From: Halomonas smyrnensis AAD6
Lineage (GTDB): Bacteria > Pseudomonadota > Gammaproteobacteria > Pseudomonadales > Halomonadaceae
NCBI RefSeq assembly: GCF_000265245.1
Contig: NZ_AJKS02000001.1
Coordinates: forward strand, 186,001 to 250,000
DNA: 64,000 nt
Direction of reading: 5' to 3'
Under the pieces are notes generated by a model. That model was given only the letters and a program-made list of their open reading frames with translations. It was not told the DNA's origin and did not search any database. Made by a program: the position numbers and the translations under genes. Position 1 is the stretch's first letter. Each line of letters opens with the position of its first letter. Of the stretch, positions 21,721 through 30,460 are shown one piece after another.

Positions 21721-22632
21721 TCACTCGCGGGTGTCCAGCAGCCAGTCGTGCAGCCTGGCCACCGGCTGGGTCGGCGCGTGGTTCAGGTTGAGCCCCAGCC
21801 AGTAGTGGCGTCCCGTGCGCAGGCCGATCTCACCGAGGCGCTCGAGGCGCCCCTCCCCGAGCCGGGCATCGATCTGATGACGGGTGCCCAGCGCGACGCC
21901 CTGTCCCTGTTCGGCGGCCTCGATCAGTGCGGCGTAGTGGCTGTAATGCGCACTAGGCGTCAACCAGTCGGTGTCGGCCCCCAGCCCCTCCAGCCAGCGT
22001 CGCCAGTCCACCCAGTTCGGTTCGATGCGATCGAAGTCCAGCAAGGCATGATCGCGCAGCGCCGACACGCTATCGAGCCTGCGGCCGTGGAGGTCCAGAT
22101 AGCCCGGGGAGGCCACCGGGAAGAGCTCCTCGGCGAACAGCGGCGTCAGCTGCCAACCGTCGTGCTCCCGCACGTCATACAGCACGGCCAGGTCGACCTC
22201 GTCGCCGAGCAGCTCCGAGGTGATGTCCGAGGTGAGCAGCCGGATGTTGCCGCCCGGGTCGTCGTGTGCCCGGTCGAAGCGGCGCATCGCGGGCCCCAGC
22301 CACAGCTGAGACATGGCCGTGTTGGCCGACAGCACGATGCCCCGAGGCGGCGTGGCGGCGCCGACCGCCTCGACGGCCTCGCAGAGGAACTGCAGGGAGG
22401 CCCCGACCTTGGTCTGCAGGTAGTGGCCGTCACCGGTGAGGGCGACCCGACGGCCGTTGCGCACGAACAGCGACACGCCGAGGTGGTGCTCCAGCTCCTT
22501 GATCTGCTTGCTGACGGCGGCCTGGGTGACGTGCAGTTCCTGGGCCGCCAGGGTGAAGTTCAGATGCCGGGCGGCGGCTTCGAAGATCAGGAGGCCGTTC
22601 AGCGGAGGGAGGCGGTGTCGAAAGCTCTTCAT
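21721..22632 (-). CDS. LysR-family regulator (GcvA-like)
   Basis: A 303-residue regulator with an N-terminal winged helix (LPPLNGLLIFEAAARHLNF, ELHVTQAAVSKQIKELE) and a substrate-binding-like effector domain. The LPPLNAL-type start and the SAAAVS/TQAAVSKQ motif place it in the GcvA/AmpR-like branch. It is transcribed divergently from the DddP-like M24 gene with 109 bases between the starts, so it is the likely regulator of that gene and the BCCT transporter. The inducer is unknown. Confidence 0.88.
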   Translation of the reverse strand: MKSFRHRLPPLNGLLIFEAAARHLNFTLAAQELHVTQAAVSKQIKELEHHLGVSLFVRNGRRVALTGDGHYLQTKVGASLQFLCEAVEAVGAATPPRGIVLSANTAMSQLWLGPAMRRFDRAHDDPGGNIRLLTSDITSELLGDEVDLAVLYDVREHDGWQLTPLFAEELFPVASPGYLDLHGRRLDSVSALRDHALLDFDRIEPNWVDWRRWLEGLGADTDWLTPSAHYSHYAALIEAAEQGQGVALGTRHQIDARLGEGRLERLGEIGLRTGRHYWLGLNLNHAPTQPVARLHDWLLDTRE

Positions 22633-22643
22633 AACCTCAGGTT
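22633..22643. promoter_or_regulatory. Small palindrome at the LysR start
   Basis: AACCTCAGGTT is a perfect 11-base palindrome directly abutting the LysR start codon within the divergent gap to the M24 gene. It could be an autoregulatory site; position is the only support. Confidence 0.25.
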
Positions 22644-22741
22644 GTCAAAAAGGGTGAAAAAGGACGGCATATACAGGATCAGGGGAGGTTCCTAGACTCT
22701 TTCTCGTTCGAATTCCCCCTTCCTCGACGAGAGATATTCCC

Positions 22742-24001
22742 ATGGCAGACATCGATTGGCATGCCGAACGGCAGGGCCTCGAGCCTCTGGAACTGCTGGA
22801 CGCCGCCCCGGAAAGTCAGGGCATCAAGCTGAAGGAAGTGCGCCTGTATCGCCTCCAGCGTGTGCGTGAGCAGATGGCTCGGCATCGGGTCGATGCCTTG
22901 ATCGTGTCCGATCCCGTCAATATCCGCTACGCCACCGGTGCACGCAACATGCAGGTGTTTTCGGCGCGCAATACGCCGGCTCGGTACCTGCTGTTGACCC
23001 AGGATCGTTCCATCCTCTTCGAATTCACCGGCTGCGAGCATCTGGCCGCCGGCCTGGAGACCATCGATGAGGTGCGCCCGGCGATGACCGCGAGCTTCGT
23101 CGCCGCGGGTGACGACATCGCGTCTCGTGAGGTGCGGTGGGCGACGATGATGGCCGGTGAGATCCGCCGCCTGGTGGGAGCCTCGCCGCGGGTGGGCATG
23201 GAGCGCATGAATGCCGGAACGGCCATCGCCATGTCGCGGCAGGGCGTCGAGGTGGTCGATGCCCAGCAACCCCTGGAGCTGGCCCGCGCCATCAAGTCGT
23301 CGGAAGAGCTCAAGTGTGTGGTCGCCTCGCTTCGCGCCACCGAGCGGGCGGTGCACAAGCTGCGTGATGCCATCCGTCCGGGGATCACCGAAAACGCCCT
23401 GTGGTCGGTGCTGCATCAGTCGGTGATCGAGGAAAACGGTGACTATTGCGAGACACGGCTGCTGAATTCCGGGGCGCGCACAAACCCCTGGTTCCAGGAG
23501 ACGGCGACCAAGCGGCTGGCAGCCAACGAGCTGGTCGCTCTGGATACCGACGTGGTGGGCTGTCACGGCTACTATTCCGATTTCTCCCGCACCTTCCACG
23601 TCGGCCCGGACCGTCCCAGTGCGACGCAGCGCGAGCTGTATCGGCTGGCCCATGAGCAGGTACATCACAATCTCGGCATCCTCGAGCCCGGCATGACGTT
23701 CCGGGAATACTCCGAGAAGGCCTGGAACATTCCCGCCAAGTATCACGCCAACCGCTATTACCTGTCGGCCCACGGCTGCGGCATGACGGGGGAGTTCCCG
23801 TATCTGTACCACCATCACGACTATCAGGATGCCGGCTATGACGGCGTCATCGAGCCCGGAATGGTCCTCTGTGTCGAGAGTTACATCGGTGCCGAAGGCG
23901 GTCACGAAGGCGTCAAGCTCGAAGAGCAGGTCGTGGTGACGAATACCGGCATCGAGCTTTTGACCCAGTTTCCCTTCGAGACCGACTTGCTCGGTGAGTA
24001 A
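22742..24001 (+). CDS. DddP-like M24 metalloenzyme lacking the DddP catalytic Asp
   Basis: A 419-residue protein of the pitta-bread (creatinase/Xaa-Pro peptidase) fold. It resembles DddP, the DMSP lyase, more than ordinary peptidases: ETRLLNSGARTNPWFQE matches the DddP segment closely. All six metal ligands of DddP have counterparts: Asp268, Asp270, Asp280, His344, Glu379, Glu394, and the active-site Tyr is present as Tyr339. The residue aligned with the DddP catalytic Asp377 is Gly350 (HGCGMTGEFP against HGVGLCDEWP from memory). DMSP lyase activity is therefore doubtful; hydrolysis of another onium compound or a derivative is possible. It is followed 76 bases later by a BCCT transporter gene and is flanked by a LysR regulator. 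Confidence 0.8.
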   Translation: MADIDWHAERQGLEPLELLDAAPESQGIKLKEVRLYRLQRVREQMARHRVDALIVSDPVNIRYATGARNMQVFSARNTPARYLLLTQDRSILFEFTGCEHLAAGLETIDEVRPAMTASFVAAGDDIASREVRWATMMAGEIRRLVGASPRVGMERMNAGTAIAMSRQGVEVVDAQQPLELARAIKSSEELKCVVASLRATERAVHKLRDAIRPGITENALWSVLHQSVIEENGDYCETRLLNSGARTNPWFQETATKRLAANELVALDTDVVGCHGYYSDFSRTFHVGPDRPSATQRELYRLAHEQVHHNLGILEPGMTFREYSEKAWNIPAKYHANRYYLSAHGCGMTGEFPYLYHHHDYQDAGYDGVIEPGMVLCVESYIGAEGGHEGVKLEEQVVVTNTGIELLTQFPFETDLLGE

Positions 24002-24077
24002 GGCAGCTTGTTTGGCCCTAGAGGAGATGACGTATTTTTTGCCTTAACCCCATCCCTGACACCAAGAGGTTCCCTGC

Positions 24078-25673
24078 ATGAAGCCAACAATAACAATCGA
24101 CAGATGCCCCGAGGGCATCTACCGAGGACTGAATCTCCCCGTCACCCTGATCAGCAAGCTCGTGGTGGCCGCCCTGGTCGTTTTCGCCGTGGCATTTCCC
24201 GACCAGGCCGTCGGCGTTCTTGGCTCACTCAATGCGGCGATGCTGTCGTCTTTCAATGCCTACTATATCTATGCCGTCGGGCTGATGCTCTTGTTCTGCC
24301 TGATCGTAGGCTTCGGGCCTTGGGGAAGCATTCGCCTGGGGGCCCCGGAAGATCGCCCTGAATTTTCCCGCTTTGCCTGGTTTTCGATGATGTTCGGGGC
24401 CGGCATGGGCATCGGGCTCTTGTTCTACTCCATCGGCGAGCCGCTGTCGCATTTCCAGCAGAACCCGGCGCTGATCGAGGAGGGCATTGCCCCGCAGAGT
24501 GCCGAAGCCGTATTGAGCTCCATTCGCTATACCTTCCTCCATTGGGGGCTGCATGGGTGGGCGATCTACACCACGGCCGGGCTCGCCATGGCCTTCTTCG
24601 CCTACCGCATGGGGCTGCCGTTGACGATTCGCTCGACGCTGTCGCCGCTGTTCGGCGATCGCCTCAATGGTGTGCTGGGGCACCTGATCGACATCATCGC
24701 TGTCGTGGCCACCACGCTGGGCATCGCCACGACCATGGGGGCCGGCGTGAGCCAGCTGGTGTCCGGGGTCGAATTCGTGACCGGCATCGACAGCCTGGTC
24801 GGCCCTGACGGGGCCCCGGGAGCCCTCCCCTTGATGATCACCCTGCTGGTGGTAATGAGCCTGTCGACGCTGTCGGCGGTCACCGGCGTCAAGCGCGGTG
24901 TCAACTGGCTCAGCCAGTTCAACATGGCGCTCTCCATGGTCTTGCTGGCGGTGTTCGTGGCGTTCGGTGCCACCGGCTTCGCCTTCCACCTGATGGGGGA
25001 GAGCCTGTTCGACTATCTGGCAGCGCTCCCCGAGATGAGCGTCGAGATATGGCCGGTGTCATCCGATCTCGGCCAATGGCAGGTGGACTGGACCATCCTC
25101 CAGCGAGCCTGGTTCATCGCCTTCGCGCCGTTCGTCGGCCTGTTCCTGGCGCGCATTTCGCGAGGCAGGACCCTGCGTGAATTCGTGCTGGGCTGCGTCG
25201 TGGTGCCGAGCCTGATGTGCTTCGTCTGGATCCTCTTCCTGGGCGGGACCAGCCTGCAGCTCGAGGTCTCCGGGGTGGCCGGCGGGCAAGTGATCGAAGC
25301 CGTCAACAACAATATCGCCTCGGTGCTGTTCGTCACCATCGACTTCCTGAACCTTTGGGGGCTCGAAACCGCGATCGTGATCATGTCCGTGCTGCTGATC
25401 ATCACCTACCTGGTGACGTCTGCCGATTCCGGTGTGCTGGTGCTCAACACCATCATGGCGGGAGGGGACAGCGAGCCGGCACCGCGCCATCGGGTGATCT
25501 GGGGCGTGCTGATGACGCTGGTGGTCGGCTCCTTGCTCCTGGCGGGAGGCCTGTCGGCGATCCAGAAGGCCATGCTGATCGCGTCGTTGCCCTTCTCGGC
25601 ACTGATGCTGCTGATGTGCGTCTCCATGCTCAAGGCCCTGCTCGGCGGCCAGGCTCGGCACGCTCGGGCCTGA
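24078..25673 (+). CDS. BCCT-family betaine/onium transporter
   Basis: Secondary transporter of 531 residues with about 12 membrane helices, likely Na+-coupled. The family core is present: GAGMGIGLLFYSIGEP (residues 107-122), HWGLHGWAIY with Trp156, Trp161 and Tyr164, and PFVGLFLARISRGRTLREF. The TM8 aromatic box is changed: relative to BetP the WW..W pattern is Trp345, Phe346, Phe349, and the preceding Tyr-Trp is Gln342-Arg343. The partner gene suggests uptake of the substrate of the DddP-like enzyme. The gene's codons look somewhat less GC-biased than its neighbours. It converges on bepA; the 89-base gap shows no clear terminator. Confidence 0.9.
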   Translation: MKPTITIDRCPEGIYRGLNLPVTLISKLVVAALVVFAVAFPDQAVGVLGSLNAAMLSSFNAYYIYAVGLMLLFCLIVGFGPWGSIRLGAPEDRPEFSRFAWFSMMFGAGMGIGLLFYSIGEPLSHFQQNPALIEEGIAPQSAEAVLSSIRYTFLHWGLHGWAIYTTAGLAMAFFAYRMGLPLTIRSTLSPLFGDRLNGVLGHLIDIIAVVATTLGIATTMGAGVSQLVSGVEFVTGIDSLVGPDGAPGALPLMITLLVVMSLSTLSAVTGVKRGVNWLSQFNMALSMVLLAVFVAFGATGFAFHLMGESLFDYLAALPEMSVEIWPVSSDLGQWQVDWTILQRAWFIAFAPFVGLFLARISRGRTLREFVLGCVVVPSLMCFVWILFLGGTSLQLEVSGVAGGQVIEAVNNNIASVLFVTIDFLNLWGLETAIVIMSVLLIITYLVTSADSGVLVLNTIMAGGDSEPAPRHRVIWGVLMTLVVGSLLLAGGLSAIQKAMLIASLPFSALMLLMCVSMLKALLGGQARHARA

Positions 25674-25762
25674 CGGGGCATGAATCCTTGGCCGCCGGTT
25701 CGACGGTGGGCTTCCCCGTAAGACCTTCCGCCTCATCGATGGAGGCATCGCCAGGCCCCGGC

Positions 25763-27268
25763 CTAGCGAAACGTCTCCATCGTCTCCCGGTAGCGGACGA
25801 AGGCCTCGCGGCGCTGCTCGATGCGCGCCAGGGTATTCGGGTCGCCCTCGTTCTTGGCGATGTCGCTCGCGACCTCCAGCTGTTCGATGCCGCGGTCGAT
25901 GCGGCCGGTCAGCTGCAGCTGCTCGGCCCGGGCGAGATGCCCCCAGGCGCGGTGGCCGCTGCGTCCGGCGGCCTCGGCCAGCAGGGTGAAGACCTGGGGA
26001 TTCTCCGGCTGGCGGGCGGCCAGTTCGCGCAGCACGCGATAGGCCTCGCCGGGGTCGCGCTGCAGCAGCGCCTCGCCCAGCAGCAGGCTTGCCGGCGCGT
26101 AGCCGGGCATCAGCCGCAGCTGGTGGCGGCTGCGGCGGATGGCATCGTCGATCCGACCCGCGTCGAGGGCGACCTGGGCGGCCGTGGCCGGCAGCAGTGC
26201 CAGGTCCGGCAGCTGCGCGGCCAGGGCCTCGAGGGTCGAGAGTGCCGCGTCGGTCCTGCCTTCCTGGGCGTCGATCAGCGCCGTGACGTAGCGCCGGGCC
26301 GCGCGTGGCGCGTCGTCACGCTGCAGCCGCGTCAGCGCCTGTCGAGGCGCCTGGTCGTGGATGGCGAGCAGGGCCCGGGCGCGGACCATCTGGTATTCGG
26401 TGTCATCGCGGCGGTTGCCCCCGGCCGGCAGCTGGGCGACCCGCGCCTGGGCGTCGCTGATGCGCGACTCGGAGACCGGGTGCGTGAGCAGGAATTCCGG
26501 CGGATGGCCGCCCTGCAGGGCGGACATTTGCTGCATGGCGCGGAACATCTCGACCATGGCCTGCGGATCGTAACCCGCGTTGGCCAGCGTCTGCAGGCCC
26601 AGGCGGTCGGCCTCGCGTTCGAAGCGTCGCGAGTAGGCGAGCTGGTCCTGGAACAGCGCGGCCTGGGAGCCCATGGCGGCGGCGATGCCGGCGTCACCGC
26701 CGCCGCCGGCGGCGAGCAGCATGCCGGCGAGCATGGCGGCCATGGCCGGCAGGCGGGTCTGCTCGGCGCGCCGCTGGCCGCGGGCGTAGTGGTTCTGCGA
26801 GAGATGGCCGAGCTCGTGGGCCAGCACCGAGGCCAGCGGTCCCTCGCCCTGGGCGAAGGCGAACAGCCCGGCATTGACGCCGATCACCCCGCCGGGCACG
26901 GCGAAGGCGTTGAGCCGCTCGCTGGCCACCAGGGTGATGACCGGATCGACGCCGCCGACCCGGCTGTAGGGCAGCAGGCGTGCCACCAGCGAGGCCAGGT
27001 AGTGCTCGGCGAGCGGGTCCTGCCACAGCGGGGCGTGGGCGCGGAACTGGCGCAGCCAGGCGCGGCCGAGCCGCGTTTCCTCGCCGCTGACCGCCTGAGT
27101 GTCGCGTTGGGTCAGGCTCGGCAGCTCGAAGGTCGGCGATTCGTCGAGGGTCGAGGGGGTGGTGGCCCGGTCCGGCAGCTCGAGCGACAGCGTCTGGCCG
27201 GCGGCCGGGGCGCTCAGTGCCAGGCTCAGGGCGATCGCGGTCAGGCGGGGCAGGGGGCGACGCAGCAT
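25763..27268 (-). CDS. bepA: Periplasmic M48 metalloprotease/chaperone BepA-like, with TPR
   Basis: Outer-membrane quality-control protease that assists LptD and BamA assembly in E. coli. The start at 27268 is chosen because GAGG lies about 7 bases upstream; it yields a signal peptide (MLRRPLPRLTAIALSLALSA) with cleavage near AAGQ. The zinc site is HELGH (His151, Glu152, His155) with Glu219 in EREADRLG, and the regulatory LLTHPVSESRI motif follows. The C-terminal half is TPR-like. About 501 residues against 487 in E. coli. Divergent from the tusA-like gene. Confidence 0.92.
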   Translation of the reverse strand: MLRRPLPRLTAIALSLALSAPAAGQTLSLELPDRATTPSTLDESPTFELPSLTQRDTQAVSGEETRLGRAWLRQFRAHAPLWQDPLAEHYLASLVARLLPYSRVGGVDPVITLVASERLNAFAVPGGVIGVNAGLFAFAQGEGPLASVLAHELGHLSQNHYARGQRRAEQTRLPAMAAMLAGMLLAAGGGGDAGIAAAMGSQAALFQDQLAYSRRFEREADRLGLQTLANAGYDPQAMVEMFRAMQQMSALQGGHPPEFLLTHPVSESRISDAQARVAQLPAGGNRRDDTEYQMVRARALLAIHDQAPRQALTRLQRDDAPRAARRYVTALIDAQEGRTDAALSTLEALAAQLPDLALLPATAAQVALDAGRIDDAIRRSRHQLRLMPGYAPASLLLGEALLQRDPGEAYRVLRELAARQPENPQVFTLLAEAAGRSGHRAWGHLARAEQLQLTGRIDRGIEQLEVASDIAKNEGDPNTLARIEQRREAFVRYRETMETFR

Positions 27269-27418
27269 GGCCATCCTCGGTCGTCGGGCGCACGCTCGGG
27301 CGCGCGGGGCTGTTCCCTCCGACATTGATTCAGCGGGGAAAGTGCCTTTAAATCGCAGGCATTCATGCCGTTCGCGACGATGAGCGCGACGGCTTCAGGC
27401 ATTCTCGCGGGAGACGAC

Positions 27419-27667
27419 ATGGCTGTGCAACCCGACGACGTCCTCGATGCCAGAGGGCTTTCCTGTCCGTTGCCTCTGCTCAAGGCCAAGCAGGCGCTGT
27501 CGCGCCTGGCCCCCGACCAGGTACTGGAAGTGATGGCCACCGATGCCGGTTCCTGGCGCGACTTCGAGTCCTTCATCGCCCAGAGTGCCCACGAGATGCC
27601 GGCCCGCGAGGAGCGGGGCGAGGTCTATCACTACTGGATCCGCAAGGGTGGGGAGGCCGGCTCATGA
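27419..27667 (+). CDS. TusA/SirA-like sulfurtransferase
   Basis: Small sulfur-carrier protein of 82 residues with the family motif DARGLSCPLPLLKAKQAL carrying the active Cys. It lacks the charged residues typical of E. coli TusA around the motif, so I leave the symbol empty. The start at 27419 has GGGAG upstream. It overlaps perM by 4 bases (ATGA), a pairing seen in related genomes near bepA. Confidence 0.88.
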   Translation: MAVQPDDVLDARGLSCPLPLLKAKQALSRLAPDQVLEVMATDAGSWRDFESFIAQSAHEMPAREERGEVYHYWIRKGGEAGS

Positions 27668-28776
27668 CGCTGCGTTCGCTGCTGCGCGGCTGGGTCGATC
27701 ACTATCTCTCCGACGAAGAGGCGGTGATCCTGCTGGTGGTCCTGGTGCTGGGCTTCGCGGTGGTGATCTGGCTGGGCCAGATGCTGGCCCCCTTCCTCAC
27801 CGCGCTGGTCATCGCCTTTCTGCTGCAGGGCGGGGTGAATGCCCTGACCCGGCGACGGGTGCCGCACTTCCTGGCGGTGATGCTGGTCTACCTGGCCTTC
27901 GTCGGCGTGGTGCTGGCCATGGCGCTGGTGCTGCTGCCGCTGATCTGGACCCAGCTGGTCAATCTGCTGCAGGAGGCGCCGCGCATGTTCGCCAGCGGCC
28001 AGCAGCTGCTGGCCGATCTCCAGGCGCGCTATCCCGATCTGGTGACGCCGGCCCAGATCCAGGACTGGGTGGGCATGGCCGGTCGCGAGGTGACGCAGCT
28101 CGGCCAGCGGGCGCTGTCGCTGTCGCTGGCCTCGCTGGGCAACGTGGTGGGGCTGATCGTCTACCTGGTGCTGGTGCCGATCCTGGTGTTCTTCATGCTC
28201 AAGGATCGTGACCTGCTGGTGGGCTTCACGGTCTCGCTGCTGCCGCGCCGCCGCGGGCTGATGACCCGGGTGTGGCAGGAAATGGACGCCCAGATCGCCA
28301 ACTACGTGCGCGGCAAGGTCACCGAGATCGTGATCGTCGGCACCGTGTCCTTCTTCACCTTCGCCTTCTTCGGGCTGCCCTATTCGGCGCTGCTCGGCGT
28401 GCTGGTGGGGCTCTCGGTGCTGGTGCCCTACATCGGCGCCGCCGTGGCGACGGTGCCGGTGGCGGCGGTGGCCGGCTTTCACTTCGGCGTCGGCGACCAG
28501 TTCCTCTACGTGCTGGTCGCCTACGGGGTGATCCAGGCGCTGGACGGCAACGTGCTGGTGCCGGTGCTGTTCTCCGAGGCGGTCAACCTGCATCCGGTGT
28601 CGATCATCCTGGCGGTGCTGTTCTTCGGTGGGATCTGGGGCTTCTGGGGCATCTTCTTCGCCATCCCGCTGGCGACCCTGCTCAAGGCGCTGGTCTATGC
28701 CTGGCCGCGGGGCATCCAGCAGCATCGCCAGGAAGAGGCCGCCCACCGCGCCCCGGACGGCGCCGACGAGGCCTGA
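27664..28776 (+). CDS. perM: PerM/AI-2E family permease
   Basis: Inner-membrane protein of 370 residues with about eight hydrophobic segments in two groups and a cytoplasmic region between them, the layout of the AI-2E exporter superfamily. VPILVFFMLKDRDLL, GLSVLVPYIGAAVATVP and the ALDGNVLVPVLFSEAVNLHP stretch are family hallmarks. The transported substrate is uncertain. The C-terminus is Gln/His/Glu-rich. Coupled to the tusA-like gene upstream. Confidence 0.88.
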   Translation: MTLRSLLRGWVDHYLSDEEAVILLVVLVLGFAVVIWLGQMLAPFLTALVIAFLLQGGVNALTRRRVPHFLAVMLVYLAFVGVVLAMALVLLPLIWTQLVNLLQEAPRMFASGQQLLADLQARYPDLVTPAQIQDWVGMAGREVTQLGQRALSLSLASLGNVVGLIVYLVLVPILVFFMLKDRDLLVGFTVSLLPRRRGLMTRVWQEMDAQIANYVRGKVTEIVIVGTVSFFTFAFFGLPYSALLGVLVGLSVLVPYIGAAVATVPVAAVAGFHFGVGDQFLYVLVAYGVIQALDGNVLVPVLFSEAVNLHPVSIILAVLFFGGIWGFWGIFFAIPLATLLKALVYAWPRGIQQHRQEEAAHRAPDGADEA

Positions 28777-28785
28777 CGACACCAT

Positions 28786-28806
28786 CGCGCCGGCCCGGCC
28801 GGCGCG
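28786..28806. terminator. GC-rich hairpin between perM and bcp
   Basis: CGCGCCGGCC, C, GGCCGGCGCG: an almost perfect 21-base palindrome in the 41-base gap between convergent perM and bcp. No T run, so it may act as an mRNA end-stabiliser rather than an intrinsic terminator. Confidence 0.45.
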
Positions 28807-28817
28807 CTCGCCGCGGT

Positions 28818-29309
28818 TTACGCGCCGGGCATCGGTTCGCCGGCGTGAAGGGCCTGGGCGGCCTGTAGCACCTCGTCCACGTGGCCCTTGACCTTCACCT
28901 TGCGCCACTCCCGGGCCAGCGTGCCCTCGGCGTCGATCAGGAAGGTGCTGCGCTCGATCCCGAGATGCTCCTTGCCGTAGAGCTTCTTGAGCTTGATCAC
29001 GTCGAACAGCCGGCACACCGCCTCGTCCTTGTCGGACAGCAGCGTGAAGTTGAAGTCCTGCTTGGCCTTGAAGTTCTCCTGGGCGCGGATGCCGTCGCGG
29101 GAGACGCCGACGATCACGGTGTTGGCGGCGTCGAAGGCGTCCTTGTGGTCGCGGAAGTCGCCGCCCTCGGTGGTGCAGCCCGGGGTGCTGGCCTTGGGGT
29201 AGAAGTAGATCACCACCTGGCGGCCGCGCAGCTCCGAGAGGCTCAGGGTGGTATCGCCGGTGGCGGTGGCGGTGAAGTCGGGCACCGGCTGGCCGAGGCT
29301 GACGCTCAT
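28818..29309 (-). CDS. bcp: Thioredoxin-dependent peroxiredoxin Bcp
   Basis: Reduces hydroperoxides. The 163-residue protein has the peroxidatic Cys45 in YPKASTPGCTTEG. The position of the usual resolving Cys (Cys50 in E. coli, TPGCTxxxC) is Gly50 here, so the enzyme should follow a 1-Cys or altered 2-Cys cycle; a further Cys in AVCRLFD is present. Divergent from dapA, in the conserved bcp/dapA neighbourhood. Confidence 0.94.
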   Translation of the reverse strand: MSVSLGQPVPDFTATATGDTTLSLSELRGRQVVIYFYPKASTPGCTTEGGDFRDHKDAFDAANTVIVGVSRDGIRAQENFKAKQDFNFTLLSDKDEAVCRLFDVIKLKKLYGKEHLGIERSTFLIDAEGTLAREWRKVKVKGHVDEVLQAAQALHAGEPMPGA

Positions 29310-29501
29310 GACGGGTCTCCAATCGGGGAATGAACGTCATGATTACACGCAACCCGCCGGCGACTGTAAAGTCGCCGCTGTACAGGCTCTCGAGCCCTGA
29401 GTACCATTTGGCCCCTGGCATCGCGCCCACGGGCGAGGGCGGGTTTTTCATGGCGACCGAGCCCTGCGGTCGCCGGCAGGCTGCGAGAGGACAAGACGAG
29501 G

Positions 29502-30386
29502 ATGATCACGGGTAGCATCGTCGCGCTGGCGACACCGATGAAGGTCAACGGCGATATCGACTGGGAAGCCCTGCGGGCCCTGGTCCACTTCCATCTGGAC
29601 AATGGCACCGACGCCATCGTCGCGGCGGGCACCACCGGCGAGCCGACCACCATGTCGTTCGCCGAGCACTTCGACGTGATCCGCACGGTGGTGGAAGAAG
29701 TCGGCGGCCGGGTGCCGGTCATCGCCGGCACCGGCGCCAACGCCACCTCCGAGGCGGTCGAGCTGGCGCGCTATGCCAGCGAGGTGGGGGCGGACTACTG
29801 CCTGTCCGTGTGCCCCTACTACAACAAGCCGACCCAGGAAGGCCTCTACCAGCACTTCAAGGCCGTCGCCGAAGGCAGCAACCTGCCGGTGATCCTCTAT
29901 AACGTGCCGGGTCGCACCTGCTCCGATCTCTACAACGAGACCGTGCTGCGCCTGGCCGAAGTGGACAACATCGTCGGCCTCAAGGATGCCACCGGCAACC
30001 TGGAGCGCGCCGAGGACCTGATCGCGCGCCTCAAGGGCAGCGACTTCATGCTCTACTCCGGCGACGACGGCACCGCCTGTGACTTCATGCTGATGGGCGG
30101 CCACGGTGACATATCGGTGACCGCCAACGTTGCCCCGCGCGCCATGCACGACCTGTGCGCCGCGGCGGTGGCCGGCGACTCCGAGAAGGCGCACCAGATC
30201 AACACCCGCCTGATGCCGCTGCACACCAATCTCGGCATCGAGGCCAATCCGATTCCCGTCAAGTGGGCACTGAATCGCATGGGCCTGGCGGAAGCGGGCA
30301 TCCGCCTGCCGCTGACCTGGCTCTCCGAGAAGTACCACTCCACCGTCAGCGAGGCCCTGCAGCTGGCCGGCGTGATCGACGACTGA
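29502..30386 (+). CDS. dapA: 4-hydroxy-tetrahydrodipicolinate synthase
   Basis: Condenses pyruvate with aspartate semialdehyde in lysine and diaminopimelate synthesis. The 294-residue protein has the Schiff-base Lys161 in VGLKDATGN, Tyr133 in ILYNVPGRT, and the [10 protein letters not shown] substrate loop. The start at 29502 follows a AGGACAAGACGAGG leader. First gene of dapA-bamC-MBL-purC. The leader carries a perfect 8-bp hairpin (GGCGACCG..CGGTCGCC, 29452-29474) of unknown role. Confidence 0.97.
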   Translation: MITGSIVALATPMKVNGDIDWEALRALVHFHLDNGTDAIVAAGTTGEPTTMSFAEHFDVIRTVVEEVGGRVPVIAGTGANATSEAVELARYASEVGADYCLSVCPYYNKPTQEGLYQHFKAVAEGSNLPVILYNVPGRTCSDLYNETVLRLAEVDNIVGLKDATGNLERAEDLIARLKGSDFMLYSGDDGTACDFMLMGGHGDISVTANVAPRAMHDLCAAAVAGDSEKAHQINTRLMPLHTNLGIEANPIPVKWALNRMGLAEAGIRLPLTWLSEKYHSTVSEALQLAGVIDD

Positions 30387-30460
30387 GGTCGACGAACCGA
30401 GAGTGACGACTGACGCGGCGCGATACGCCGCGACCTGGATAACTTGAGCAAGGTGGACGC

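Noticed and set aside
29424..29449. GC-rich stretch CGCCCACGGGCG with TTTTT before dapA, a possible attenuator
   Set aside because: The stem needs a 2-base loop and the T run is 8 bases away; not a sound terminator and no antiterminator was seen.
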